A stretch of 8,602 nt of DNA from Anaerolineae bacterium (GCA_020851855.1 JADZBY010000306.1:1-8602), one strand, 5' to 3'; numbered from the stretch's first letter, positions 1 to 7,825 are shown. Translations and numbers: made by a program. Notes: generated by a model from the sequence alone, not told the origin.

Positions 1-136
1 CATCCTGGACGAGCCGGCCAAAGAGAAGGCCAAGCGCGCCGCGCTCACCCTCTCCGACGACGGCGAGCTGGTCCCGCTGGACGAGGTCGATCCAGACGCG
101 GAGATTCGCGCCGCGCGCCGCTCCGAGCAGGGCTAA
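1..136 (+). CDS. C-terminal end of an unrecognised protein (5' truncated by window)
   Basis: An open frame (codons starting at position 2) enters from the left edge and ends at TAA 134-136, giving the last 44 residues. The tail starts ILDEPAKEKAKRAALTLSDD and ends EIRAARRSEQG. It is strongly charged: a Lys/Arg/Ala-rich stretch, then a run rich in Asp and Glu, then an Arg-rich end. No membrane segment or catalytic motif is visible, so it is probably a soluble helical or disordered C-terminus. Codons favour G or C at the third position, as in the neighbouring genes, which supports real coding. I do not recognise the family, and the product cannot be named from this fragment. Confidence 0.6.
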   Translation, partial: ILDEPAKEKAKRAALTLSDDGELVPLDEVDPDAEIRAARRSEQG

Positions 137-170
137 AGCCGCCCAAACCCGGACAATCGCTTCAAAACGT

Positions 171-310
171 CCTCACCCCCGGCCCCTCTCCATGCCCGCC
201 ACCCCCAGAGGGGACCCCGACAGCATGGAGAGGGGAGATCGTCGGCCCGGCTGGCGCGCTATTCCCCCTCTCTACGCGGTACTCCGCGTGGAGAGGGGTC
301 AGGGGTGAGG
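171..310. repeat. Composite palindromic repeat, family A (two hairpins in tandem)
   Basis: A 140-bp element with terminal inverted repeats: the first 21 bases and the reverse complement of the last 21 agree at 19 positions (CCTCACCCC..CCCCTCTCC type). Two hairpins lie inside. Hairpin 1 has a perfect 13-bp stem, 183-195 with 223-235 (ends in CCATGC/GCATGG), and a smaller CCCC/GGGG stem within its loop. Hairpin 2 has a 15-bp stem, 265-279 with 284-298, one G-T wobble and a TACT loop. Hairpin 1 is repeated at 6283-6358 and hairpin 2 at 1461-1534, so this copy looks like a fusion of two subtypes. No U-run follows either stem, so it is not a typical intrinsic terminator. Confidence 0.85.
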
Positions 311-361
311 CGCTTTTCCCGCTGCCCGCCTCAGCCCATGCCCTTTAAGCCATTGCCCTGC
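311..361. repeat. Repeat-associated flank, shared with 6359-6408
   Basis: The 51 bases directly after the family A element match the 50 bases after the copy at 6283-6358, with one indel and scattered substitutions. Shared blocks include GCTGCC, GCCTCAGCCCA and ATTGCCCTG. Both copies lie on the same side and in the same orientation relative to the hairpin, so the repeated unit is longer than the palindrome. No coding signal is evident. The rest of the 352-bp gap holds only the promoter candidate described separately. Confidence 0.7.
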
Positions 362-379
362 CGCCCCAAACGCGCCCCA

Positions 380-409
380 CTGGCAGTTCTGTGCGTTTGC
401 CGCCATACT
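380..409 (+). promoter_or_regulatory. Weak candidate promoter for the 489-1397 membrane protein gene
   Basis: CTGGCA (380-385) and CATACT (404-409) lie 18 bp apart, and each matches the sigma-70 consensus at 4 of 6 positions. Just downstream, at 412-422, is a small palindrome GGCAG-A-CTGCC near the expected transcription start, a possible operator. The match is weak and could be chance. Confidence 0.25.
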
Positions 410-488
410 TGGGCAGACTGCCGGGCGACGCCGATCACGAGTTCCAACACGCGCCCGGCCACACTCTGCCCCGCCCGGAGGACGTGCC

Positions 489-1397
489 ATGTTTGGCTCC
501 ACGCTTTTCGAAGTCGTCATCGGCCTCGCGCTCATGTTCCTGGTGCTGAGCATGACGGCCTCGGCCATTGTCGAGTACCTGAGCAGCCTGACGCAGAAAC
601 GCGGCAAGAATCTGATGCTCTTCATGCGCCAGCTTCTCGCGCCCAGCGATTCGGTGCGGCTGGCGTCCGAATCGATGGTCCGCAGCTTCTACGAGAACAC
701 GATTCTCGGCCCTGGCGTCAAATCGAACGTGCCGCCGCCGTACATCGCCTCGGATCAGTTCGTGCAGGCGTTGTTCGGCTTCCTCTCGTTCCGCTATCGT
801 AACGACGCCAAGGTCGAAGAGTTGCGCACCATCGCCAACAACCTCGGCCCCGGCACGCCGCTGCGCGATCTGCTGTTGACGGCGGTAGAGCGCTCCGGCG
901 GGCAGGTCAATCAGGCCGCCATTTACCTGGAAGATTGGTTCAACGGCCAGATGCGCGCCGTGTCGAGCTGGTACAAGCGTTGGACGCAGCGCTGGCTGGT
1001 GGGGATCGGGCTGGTCATGGCCCTCACCTTCAATATCGATACCTTCCGCGTGGTGGATGCGCTGCTGCGCGAGCCGGCGCTGCGCCAGGCCATCGTCGCG
1101 GAAGCGCAGAGCACCTCGGACGCGGCAAATCCGGAACAGACCGTGCTCGATCTTCAGCACGCCGTGGAGAGCATCGGCCTGCCCATCGGCTGGCCAGAAA
1201 CGCCCGACCCGGAGATGAGCCTGTGGTGGTATCTGCGTAAGCTGGCCGGGCTGGCCGTCACCGGCTTTGGCGTGTCGCAGGGCGCGCCGTTCTGGTTTGA
1301 CCTGTTGAACCGCATCACCAACCTGCGCTCGTCGGTGCGCCCGCCGGAAGACGATACGCCGCCGCCCGGAACCACCACCGTGCCCTGGCGAACGTGA
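489..1397 (+). CDS. Uncharacterised integral membrane protein
   Basis: This is a 302-residue protein. The ATG is preceded by a strong Shine-Dalgarno GGAGG (477-481) with a 7-nt spacer, which fixes the start. A hydrophobic segment at about residues 5-28 is followed by a basic stretch (QKRGKN, 36-41). That suggests an N-terminal anchor with the main part on the cytoplasmic side. A second membrane segment covers about 169-181, preceded by W161-Y-K-R and followed by N182-I-D-T. A third covers about 252-264 and runs into GAPFWFDLL (265-273). The C-terminus (about 283-302) is Pro/Thr-rich and probably disordered. From memory, the WYKR, N-x-D-T and GAPFWFD signatures mark a widespread but unnamed family; I know of no tested function. 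The gene stands alone, transcribed towards the pyr operon, with hairpin repeats on both sides. Confidence 0.85.
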   Translation: MFGSTLFEVVIGLALMFLVLSMTASAIVEYLSSLTQKRGKNLMLFMRQLLAPSDSVRLASESMVRSFYENTILGPGVKSNVPPPYIASDQFVQALFGFLSFRYRNDAKVEELRTIANNLGPGTPLRDLLLTAVERSGGQVNQAAIYLEDWFNGQMRAVSSWYKRWTQRWLVGIGLVMALTFNIDTFRVVDALLREPALRQAIVAEAQSTSDAANPEQTVLDLQHAVESIGLPIGWPETPDPEMSLWWYLRKLAGLAVTGFGVSQGAPFWFDLLNRITNLRSSVRPPEDDTPPPGTTTVPWRT

Positions 1398-1403
1398 ACG
1401 CGC

Positions 1404-1457
1404 GGGCGGTTCGCGAGCGCTCACATAATCACGTAGGGGCGCGTCGCGACGCGCCCG
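1404..1457. repeat. Family B palindromic repeat (GTAGGGGC type)
   Basis: GTAGGGG begins at 1433 and runs into a perfect 20-bp palindrome at 1437-1456 (GGGCGCGTCG and its reverse complement). The same 20 bases recur exactly at 6427-6446. Just upstream, 1404-1418 (GGGCGGTTCGCGAGC) matches the left part of the 6469-6488 palindrome at 14 of 15 positions but lacks its right arm, so it looks like a decayed copy. The block starts seven bases after the stop of the membrane protein gene. Confidence 0.7.
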
Positions 1458-1460
1458 GAG

Positions 1461-1534
1461 CCGTCCCCCGTCCCTCTCCGCGCCATTCCCCCTCTCTACG
1501 CGGTACTCCGCGTGGAGAGGGGCACGGGGTGAGG
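1461..1534. repeat. Family A palindromic repeat, hairpin-2 subtype, between convergent genes
   Basis: The right half (1482-1534) is nearly identical to 258-310, sharing an uninterrupted run of about 37 bases from ATTCCCCC onward. The stem is 15 bp, 1489-1503 with 1508-1522, with one wobble and a TACT loop. The left terminal repeat (1461-1479) is degenerate. The element ends one base before the pyrD stop codon (CTA at 1536-1538 on the plus strand). Placed between converging genes, the hairpin could mark or stabilise the 3' ends of both transcripts. Neither side has a U-run, so intrinsic termination is unproven. Confidence 0.8.
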
Positions 1535-1535
1535 C

Positions 1536-2609
1536 CTATCTCCCCACCATCTCCGCCAGACTGGCCACGCCCTCGGCCTGCATACGCCGCTTCAGCCCAC
1601 GCAGCGCCTTGCGGGCGAACGTCGGCCCTTCGTAGATGAAACCAGTATACGCCTGGACCAGACTCGCGCCCGCCGCCAGCTTGTCCCAGATGTCGTCGCC
1701 GTCGAAGACGCCGCCCACGCCCACCAGCGTCAGGCGGTCGCCGCAGCCACCGCGCAGGTGGCGGATGATCTCGGTGGATCGGGCGCGCAACGGCTTGCCG
1801 CTCAACCCGCCCGTTTCGCCGCGAGCCGGACCGCGCAATCCGTCGCGGGCCAGCGTCGTGTTCGTCGCGACGATGCCCGCCAGCCCGTGTTGCAGCGCCA
1901 GTTCCGCCACCGTCTCGATCTCGGCCCAATCCAGGTCAGGCGCGATCTTGACGAGCAGCGGCTTGGGCGGCGCGTTCCCGGCAAGCCGCGCCGCCGTCTC
2001 GCGCAGCCCGGCCAGCAGGTCCGAGAGGTACTCGCGCGTCTGCAAGCGGCGCAATTCGGGCGTGTTGGGCGAGCTGATATTGATCGTGAAGGCGTCGGCG
2101 TGCGGATACAGCCGCTCCAGCAGCAGCGTATAATCCCGGCCCGCATCGCCCAGCGGCGTGTCTTTGTTCTTGCCCAGGCTCACCCAGGCGGGCAATCCTG
2201 CCGGGCGGCGTTCCAGGCGTTTGGTCAGCGCCTCGACGCCCGCGCCGGGAAAGCCCATCCTGTTGATCAGCGCGCCGTCTTCGGGCAGGCGGAAGATACG
2301 TGGGCGTGGGTTGCCGGGCTGTGGGCGCGGCGTCACCGTGCCGACCTCGATGTGGGCGAAGCCGAGCGCGGCGGCGGCGTGCAGCATGTCGGCGTGTTTG
2401 TCGAAGCCGCCCGCCAGCCCCAACGGGTGCGCGAATCGTACGCCGAACGCCGTCACCGCCAGCGCGTCATCCGCCGGGACGCCGCACAGCGCGCGCAGGG
2501 CTGCCCGCAGCGGCGGCGCTTTCCCCGCGGTACGCAGCCCGGCCACGACCCCATCATGGATCGTCTCGGCGTCCAGGCGTGCGAGCAGGCGGTACAGGGC
2601 GCGGTACAT
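1536..2609 (-). CDS. pyrD: Dihydroorotate dehydrogenase, quinone-dependent (class 2)
   Basis: A 357-residue FMN enzyme oxidising dihydroorotate to orotate and passing electrons to membrane quinone. The N-terminal helix MYRALYRLLARLDAETIH is the membrane/quinone-contact extension that separates class 2 from cytosolic class 1 enzymes. Visible motifs are GLAGGFDKHADM (64-75, with K71), INRMGF (115-120), the catalytic loop NISSPNTPELR (177-187, where S180 is the position of the general-base serine of E. coli PyrD), LLVKIAPDL (218-226), TNTT (249-252), and the FMN-phosphate segment VGVGGV (296-301). Length and motifs are complete. It is the last gene of the operon, starting 8 nt after pyrFE stops and without a clear Shine-Dalgarno, so translation is probably coupled to the upstream gene. 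The stop lies one base from a palindromic repeat. Confidence 0.97.
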   Translation of the reverse strand: MYRALYRLLARLDAETIHDGVVAGLRTAGKAPPLRAALRALCGVPADDALAVTAFGVRFAHPLGLAGGFDKHADMLHAAAALGFAHIEVGTVTPRPQPGNPRPRIFRLPEDGALINRMGFPGAGVEALTKRLERRPAGLPAWVSLGKNKDTPLGDAGRDYTLLLERLYPHADAFTINISSPNTPELRRLQTREYLSDLLAGLRETAARLAGNAPPKPLLVKIAPDLDWAEIETVAELALQHGLAGIVATNTTLARDGLRGPARGETGGLSGKPLRARSTEIIRHLRGGCGDRLTLVGVGGVFDGDDIWDKLAAGASLVQAYTGFIYEGPTFARKALRGLKRRMQAEGVASLAEMVGR

Positions 2610-2617
2610 GGCGCGGC

Positions 2618-4057
2618 TCAGGACTCGCTGCGTTGGGCGCGCAGCCAGAGATCGATTTCTCGGCGCTTGTCGGGCGAAAGCCGCCCCAGCCGCTCCAGCT
2701 CGTTGAGCAGACCTGTGAGCGTTATCAGGGCGTGGAAACGGTAGCCGGCCTCTTCGAGCGTGGCCCGCGCGCCCTGCTCCCGGTCGATCACGACGACGAT
2801 GTCGCGCACCGTCAGCCCGGCCTCGATCAATTTGTCGATGGCCTCAAACTTGCTCTCGCCGGTGGTGGCCAGATCGTCGAGCAGCACCGCCACGTCGCCG
2901 GGCTGGAAGACGCCCTCGACGGCGGCGCGCGTGCCGTAATCTTTCGTCTCGCGGCGCGGATAGACCAGCGAAGCGCGGGCGTGCTGCGCGGCGACCGTGG
3001 CGATGGGCAGCGCGGCGTACGGGATGGCGGCGAAGTGCGCGTAACCAAGCTGCTGCTCGCGGATGTAGCTCGTCAGCGCCATGGCCACCACGCGCAGCGA
3101 CTCCGGCGAGCCGACCAGCCGCCGCAGGTCGAGGTAAATCGGCGATTCAACGCCCGATTTCAGCCGGAACGCGCCGAACCGGATGCAGCCTGCATCGAAC
3201 AGCGCATCGGCCAGCCGGGCCAGCGGGCCGGGCGGCCCGGCGCGGACGGGCGGCGGCGCGGCGCGGTGCTCGTTGATCGCGTCACGCAGGCGCTCGGCTT
3301 CGGCGCGCGGATCGCCGGCCTGGGACAGGCTGCGCGAGACGTTGATCAGGAAACCCAGCCCGTCGGCGCGGCGCGCGGCCTCGACCGTTTGCTGCAAGTC
3401 GCCGCCCTGTGCGCCGATGCCCGGCACGAGCAGCCACAATTCCGGCGCAGCGGCGCGCACCCGCTCCAACGCGCGCACGTCGGTCGCCCCGGCGACCAGC
3501 CCCAGCGCCCCGCCCTCGTCCCAGGCCTGGACCGCCGCCGCCACGGCTTCGAAGAGCGTCCCATCGTTCACGGGCAGGTCTTGCAGATCGCCCGCGCCGG
3601 GGTTGGACGTGCGGCACAGGACAAACGCGCCGCGCCCCGGATAGGCGAGAAACGGCGTTATGCTGTCCTTGCCCAGGTACGGGCTGAGCGTGATGGCGTC
3701 CGCGCCGAGCGCCTCGAAGGCGGAGCGCGCATACGCCTCGGCGGTGCTGGCGATGTCGCCGCGTTTGGCGTCCAGGATGACCGGGATCGCCGGATCGACG
3801 GCCCGAATGTGGGCGATGAGCGTTCGCAGCGCCTCGACGCCCGGCCCGCCCAGCGCCTCAAAAAACGCGCTGTTCGGCTTGAAGGCGCAGGCCGCCTCGT
3901 GCGTCGCGTCCACCAGCCGCGTGCAGAAGGTCAGGGCCGCTTCAGCCGTGTTCTCCGGAAGCTGGCCCGGATGCGGGTCCAGCCCAACGCACAGCAGGCT
4001 GTTCGCGGTGCGGGCGCGCGCTTCCAGTCGTCTCACAAACGGGTTGGAATCGGGCAT
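2618..4057 (-). CDS. pyrF-pyrE: Bifunctional OMP decarboxylase / orotate phosphoribosyltransferase (PyrF-PyrE fusion)
   Basis: One frame encodes both final steps of UMP synthesis. Residue numbers count from the upstream in-frame GTG (4063). The ATG at 4057, two codons later, is preferred because AAGGGG lies 9 nt before it but only 3 nt before the GTG. The N-terminal part (about 1-265) is a class 2 (PyrF subfamily 2) decarboxylase: CVGLDPHP (25-32), AFKPNSAFFE (60-69), the catalytic LDAKRGDI (97-104, K100 with D98 and D103), SPYLGKD (127-133) and PGIGAQGGD (214-222). A Pro/Ala-rich linker follows at about 266-280. The C-terminal part is the OPRT: GAFRLKSG (297-304), IPYAALPIA (347-355), loop RRETKDYGT (370-378), and PRPP-binding LLDDLATTGESK (394-405). 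Both active sites look intact. The domain order is opposite to human UMPS. Confidence 0.96.
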   Translation of the reverse strand: MPDSNPFVRRLEARARTANSLLCVGLDPHPGQLPENTAEAALTFCTRLVDATHEAACAFKPNSAFFEALGGPGVEALRTLIAHIRAVDPAIPVILDAKRGDIASTAEAYARSAFEALGADAITLSPYLGKDSITPFLAYPGRGAFVLCRTSNPGAGDLQDLPVNDGTLFEAVAAAVQAWDEGGALGLVAGATDVRALERVRAAAPELWLLVPGIGAQGGDLQQTVEAARRADGLGFLINVSRSLSQAGDPRAEAERLRDAINEHRAAPPPVRAGPPGPLARLADALFDAGCIRFGAFRLKSGVESPIYLDLRRLVGSPESLRVVAMALTSYIREQQLGYAHFAAIPYAALPIATVAAQHARASLVYPRRETKDYGTRAAVEGVFQPGDVAVLLDDLATTGESKFEAIDKLIEAGLTVRDIVVVIDREQGARATLEEAGYRFHALITLTGLLNELERLGRLSPDKRREIDLWLRAQRSES

Positions 4058-4080
4058 GGTCACGGTCCCCTTCTCGAACT

Positions 4081-4126
4081 CTCACCTTGCTCCCCTCGCC
4101 CCGAGGGAGAGGGGGCCGGGGGTGAG
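4081..4126. repeat. Short family A-like palindrome inside the pyr operon
   Basis: This 46-bp element has CTCACC..CCCCTC and GAGGGGG..GGTGAG ends resembling the other family A copies. Its central hairpin is CCCTCG/CGAGGG with a CCC loop (4093-4098 with 4102-4107). It fills most of the 78-nt gap between pyrB (stop at 4136) and the pyrFE start, the only wide gap in an otherwise close-packed operon. In the mRNA it would form a G/C-rich hairpin just upstream of the pyrFE ribosome-binding site. It could affect mRNA processing or relative expression, which is inference. Confidence 0.7.
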
Positions 4127-4135
4127 GGTTGCTAA

Positions 4136-5124
4136 TCACGCTTTGCCGAGCACGAGCGCCAGGATCGCCATACGGATGTACAGGCCGTACTCCATCTGGC
4201 GGAAGTACGCGGCGCGCGGATCGTCGTCCACGTCCATGCTGATCTCGCCCACGCGCGGCAGGGGGTGCATGAGCGTGCATTCCTTCTTGGCGCGGGACAT
4301 CACTTCCGGCGTGATCACGTAGCTGGCCTTGAGCCGGTCGTATTCCTTCGGGTCGCTGAAACGTTCCTGCTGGATGCGCGTCACGTACAGCACGTCCGTA
4401 TCGGGCAGCACGTGTTCAAGCGCCGTGTCTTCGTACTGCTCGATGCCGCGCTCGGCAAGCTGGGCGACCAGTTCGGGCGGCATGCGCAATTCTTCCGGGG
4501 AGATGTAGTTGACTTTGACCCGAAACATGGACAGCAGCCGGGCCAATGAGTGCACCGTGCGCCCGTATTTCAGGTCGCCCAGCATGGTCACGGTCATGCC
4601 GTCGATGCCGCCGCGCTCCTGCAGGATGGTGAACAGGTCCAGGAGCGCCTGTGTGGGGTGTTCTCCGATGCCGTCGCCTGCGTTGATGATGGGCTTACGG
4701 GCATAGCGAGCGGCCAGCGCGGCGGAGCCTTTCTCCGGGTGGCGCAACACGATCACGTCGGCGTAACTTTCCAGCGTGCGGATGGTATCCGGCAGCGATT
4801 CGCCCTTGGACACGCTCGAATAACGCACCTCGTTGATGGGGATGACCGTGCCGCCCAGGCGTTGGATGGCCGCGATGAACGAGGACGAGGTACGCGTTGA
4901 CGGCTCGTAGAACAGCGTGGCCAGCACGTGGCCCTTGAGCACGTCGGTGACGCCCAGCCGCCGCACGATCATGCGAAATTCTTCGGCCACGTCGAACACA
5001 TAGGCCAGATCGTCCACGCTGAACTGGGAAACGGACAGGATATGTTTGTCCTTGAAGCGGTAATCGTGCTGGGTGGAGTACGGCAGGCGCGCCGACTGGA
5101 CGTTGATCGTGTTCGCTGCAAATG

Positions 5125-5128
<4 letters not shown>
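4136..5128 (-). CDS. pyrB: Aspartate carbamoyltransferase catalytic chain
   Basis: A 330-residue cytosolic enzyme joining carbamoyl phosphate and aspartate to make carbamoyl aspartate. Key sites are present: FYEPSTRTSSSF (73-84, carbamoyl-phosphate loop S77-T-R-T), SVSKGES (105-111, with K108 as the lysine shared between subunits), RHP (129-131), GDGIGEHPTQALLD (151-164, H157), LKYGRTVHS (186-194, R190), VTRIQQERF (249-257, R251) and MHPLPRVGEIS (287-297). Length is slightly above the usual 305-315 because of about 25 extra N-terminal residues. From memory, the sequence resembles the ATC domain of animal CAD (for example the DPRAAYFRQ...GLYIRMA ending) more than E. coli PyrB. The start is GTG, overlapping the pyrC stop as GTGA, with a GGGGAG Shine-Dalgarno inside the pyrC end. 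No pyrI is seen next to it. Confidence 0.97.
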
Positions 5129-6216
<1,088 letters not shown>

Positions 6217-6251
6217 AGTTGGCGCTCCTCGTGCGGGCGGTGTGAGGTGTT

Positions 6252-6286
6252 GCGAGAGATTATACCCATTCGCCTGGGAACGCCTC
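6252..6286 (-). promoter_or_regulatory. Candidate promoter of the pyrCBFED operon
   Basis: On the minus strand a perfect TATAAT (6264-6259) is followed by a start region near 6252, about 36 nt before the pyrC TTG codon. The -35 region is poor: at a 17-bp spacing it reads TGAGGC, which is the end of the adjacent family A repeat. The leader is too short for a PyrR-type attenuator and none is seen. With so weak a -35, an activator or alternative recognition is possible. Confidence 0.5.
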
Positions 6287-6358
6287 ACCCCTGGCCCCTC
6301 GCCATGTCCGTCCCCCAGAGGGGACCCCCGACGGCATGGAGAGGGGCAGGGGGTGAGG
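6283..6358. repeat. Family A palindromic repeat, hairpin-1 subtype
   Basis: A 76-bp element with CCTCACCCC..GGGGTGAGG ends. The main stem pairs 6295-6306 with 6335-6346 (CCATG/CATGG arms, one mismatch) and encloses a TCCCC/GGGGA mini-hairpin (6311-6315 with 6320-6324). It is closely similar to 171-235. It lies just upstream of the pyrC -10 box, so its end occupies the -35 position of that promoter. Confidence 0.82.
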
Positions 6359-6408
6359 CGTCTTCCTGCTGCCTGCCTCAGCCCACACGGTTGAGGCGAT
6401 TGCCCTGG
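6359..6408. repeat. Repeat-associated flank, second copy of the 311-361 block
   Basis: This 50-bp block follows the family A palindrome in the same orientation as at 311-361 and shares GCTGCC, GCCTCAGCCCA and ATTGCCCTG with it. The pairing of hairpin and flank at two distant sites suggests they spread or were duplicated as one unit. Confidence 0.7.
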
Positions 6409-6426
6409 GCACGGAATCATGATAGC

Positions 6427-6488
6427 GGGCGCGTCGCGACGCGCCCCTACACCGTTGCGGCGTTGTAGGGGCGGCTCGCGAGCCGCCC
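6427..6488. repeat. Two facing family B palindromes
   Basis: There are two perfect 20-bp palindromes, 6427-6446 (centre TCGCGA, identical to 1437-1456) and 6469-6488 (GGGCGGCTCG and its reverse complement). Each carries its CCCCTAC or GTAGGGG tag on the inner side. The tags (6444-6450 and 6465-6471) are exact reverse complements, so the block could fold as one larger cruciform around a 14-nt centre. A further small inverted repeat, GATCCGC (6498-6504) with GCGGATC (6512-6518), follows. The remainder of the 431-bp divergent gap holds two promoters and no gene. Confidence 0.8.
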
Positions 6489-6580
6489 GGAAAACCTGAT
6501 CCGCCCGGAAAGCGGATCCGCCCTGATCGCCTGGACTGCACCTGCGCGGGGACTTGTGGCCGCTTCCGATTCGCCCATGT

Positions 6581-6609
6581 TTGCCTTGCCGGTCTGCGCC
6601 GATTATGCT
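6581..6609 (+). promoter_or_regulatory. Candidate promoter of the glycosyltransferase gene
   Basis: TTGCCT (6581-6586) and TATGCT (6604-6609) are spaced by exactly 17 bp, and each matches the sigma-70 consensus at four positions. The predicted start near 6616 leaves a leader of about 30 nt before the GTG start codon. It faces away from the pyrC promoter. Confidence 0.5.
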
Positions 6610-6647
6610 AGGCGGGCAATGACGGGCAGCGCGGCAAGGGGGAATGG

Positions 6648-7796
6648 GTGCGGCGATTACGGGTCGGGTTTGACGCATCGGGGTTGGCGTCGGGCAAGCC
6701 GCCCACCGGGTTGGAGCGCTATTCCTTCGCGCTGATCCGGCAGCTCGCCGCGTTGCGCGGTGACGAAGGGCTGGAGCTGTTCCTGTACTTTCCCAATCCG
6801 CCGCCGCAGCGCACGCCGGAATTGAGCGCGCCGCCGCCCGGCAAGGCGCTGCACTGGCGCATCGCCCCGGCGGTGCGCGGCTGGTATCGGGCTGGGATGG
6901 GCCTGCGCATGGGGCTGGACCGGCTCGACGTGATGCACTTTCCCGCGCCGCGACTGGCCCGCTTTTGCCCCGCACCCGCCGTCGTCACCATCCACGACCT
7001 GGCCGCTATGAGCCTGGACGCCGCCCTGACGGTCAAAGAACGGCAGTACCTTGCCGATGCGCGCGACGCCGGGCGGCGGGCGAGCGCCTTGATCGCGGTG
7101 TCTGCCAGCGCCAGCGCCGAGATCGCGCGCTACTTCGGGCGCGAGTGCGACATCATTCACGAGGGCGTCGATCTGGAGCAATTCCAGCCGGCCAGCGCAG
7201 ACGCCATCGCCGCGCTGCGGCGCGAGCACGGTTTGCCGCCGCGCTACATCCTGTGCGTGGGCACGCTGCAAACGCGAAAGAACCACCTGCGCCTGATGGA
7301 CGCCTTCGAGGCCATTCAGGACCGCATCCCGCACACGCTGCTGATCGTGGGCCGCGACGGCTCCGGCGCGCAGGCCATTCACCAACGGTTGGCGGAACGG
7401 CCCAATTCACGAATCCGGCTGCTCGGCTTCCTGCCCGAAGCGCAACTGCCCGCCCTGTATTCGGGCGCGGACGCGCTGGCGCTACCGTCGCTCTGGGAAG
7501 GCTTCGGGCTGCCCATCCTGGAAGCGATGGCCTGCGAGACGCCGGTGTTGACATCGAACGTGTCCAGCCTGATCGAGGTGGCGGGCGACGCGGCGCTGAC
7601 GGTCGATCCAACCAATACGGGCGGCATGGCCGACGGGCTGTACCGCCTGGCGACGGACGAGGCGCTGAGGGCGGCGCTGCGGCAGCGTGGCCGCGCGCGC
7701 GCCCGGCAGTTTTCCTGGGCGGAAAATGCGCAGCGCACGGTCGCCGTGTACCGGCGTGCGGCGGCCAGCGGGCGGCGGCTCTGGCGGATTGTCTGA
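6648..7796 (+). CDS. GT4-family glycosyltransferase (group 1, GT-B fold)
   Basis: This 382-residue cytoplasmic or membrane-associated enzyme should transfer a sugar from a nucleotide-sugar donor, probably with retention of configuration. It starts at GTG with AAGGGGG (6636-6642) 5 nt upstream; the ATG at 6644 is out of frame. The N-terminal acceptor domain opens with LRVGFDASGL and a P-T-G-L-E-R loop (19-24), as in mannosyltransferase-like GT4 enzymes. The donor domain begins at the VGTLQTRKNH motif (204-213), then has a LLIVGRDGSG strand and GFLPEAQLPALYSGADALALPSLWEGFGLPILEA. The last of these contains the EX7E motif (E284, E292). Length is typical and no membrane segment is obvious. Donor and acceptor cannot be deduced: no other cell-envelope or polysaccharide gene is in the window. 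It has its own promoter, divergent from the pyr operon. Confidence 0.93.
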   Translation: MRRLRVGFDASGLASGKPPTGLERYSFALIRQLAALRGDEGLELFLYFPNPPPQRTPELSAPPPGKALHWRIAPAVRGWYRAGMGLRMGLDRLDVMHFPAPRLARFCPAPAVVTIHDLAAMSLDAALTVKERQYLADARDAGRRASALIAVSASASAEIARYFGRECDIIHEGVDLEQFQPASADAIAALRREHGLPPRYILCVGTLQTRKNHLRLMDAFEAIQDRIPHTLLIVGRDGSGAQAIHQRLAERPNSRIRLLGFLPEAQLPALYSGADALALPSLWEGFGLPILEAMACETPVLTSNVSSLIEVAGDAALTVDPTNTGGMADGLYRLATDEALRAALRQRGRARARQFSWAENAQRTVAVYRRAAASGRRLWRIV

Positions 7797-7825
7797 GCGC
7801 TCTCGTTCACGCCGAGCAATCCGCC
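7783..7825 (+). terminator. Inverted repeat over the glycosyltransferase stop; possible terminator
   Basis: GGCGGATTG (7783-7791) and CAATCCGCC (7817-7825) form a perfect 9-bp stem. The 25-nt loop contains the stop codon and a small GAGCGCTC palindrome (7795-7802). No U-run follows, so it is at best a non-canonical terminator or a 3'-end stabilising stem. Confidence 0.3.

Noticed and set aside
435..1424. A 329-codon minus-strand open frame opposite the membrane protein gene
   Set aside because: The plus-strand frame has a strong Shine-Dalgarno, membrane segments and family motifs. The minus frame has His/Arg/Gln-rich shadow composition.
1489..1522. Classical intrinsic terminator for the convergent genes
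   Set aside because: The stem is strong, but no T-run follows on either strand and the same stem recurs as a dispersed repeat at 265-298. It is listed as a repeat instead.
2300..4135. A 611-codon plus-strand open frame opposite pyrFE and pyrD
   Set aside because: It is antisense to two genes with intact motifs, and its translation is Arg/Gly/Ala-rich low-complexity with no domain. Long shadow frames are expected at this GC content.
6217..6252. PyrR-type attenuator or pyrimidine riboswitch before pyrC
   Set aside because: The leader between the likely start and TTG is only about 36 nt, with no anti-terminator/terminator pair.
6644..6646. ATG as start of the glycosyltransferase
   Set aside because: It is out of frame with the glycosyltransferase. 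GTG at 6648 is in frame, with a suitable Shine-Dalgarno.
6217..6975. N-terminal extension of pyrC
   Set aside because: The sequence is Arg/Pro/Ser-rich, includes translated repeats, crosses the pyrC promoter and overlaps the glycosyltransferase on the other strand. The TTG start at 6216 explains the gene fully.
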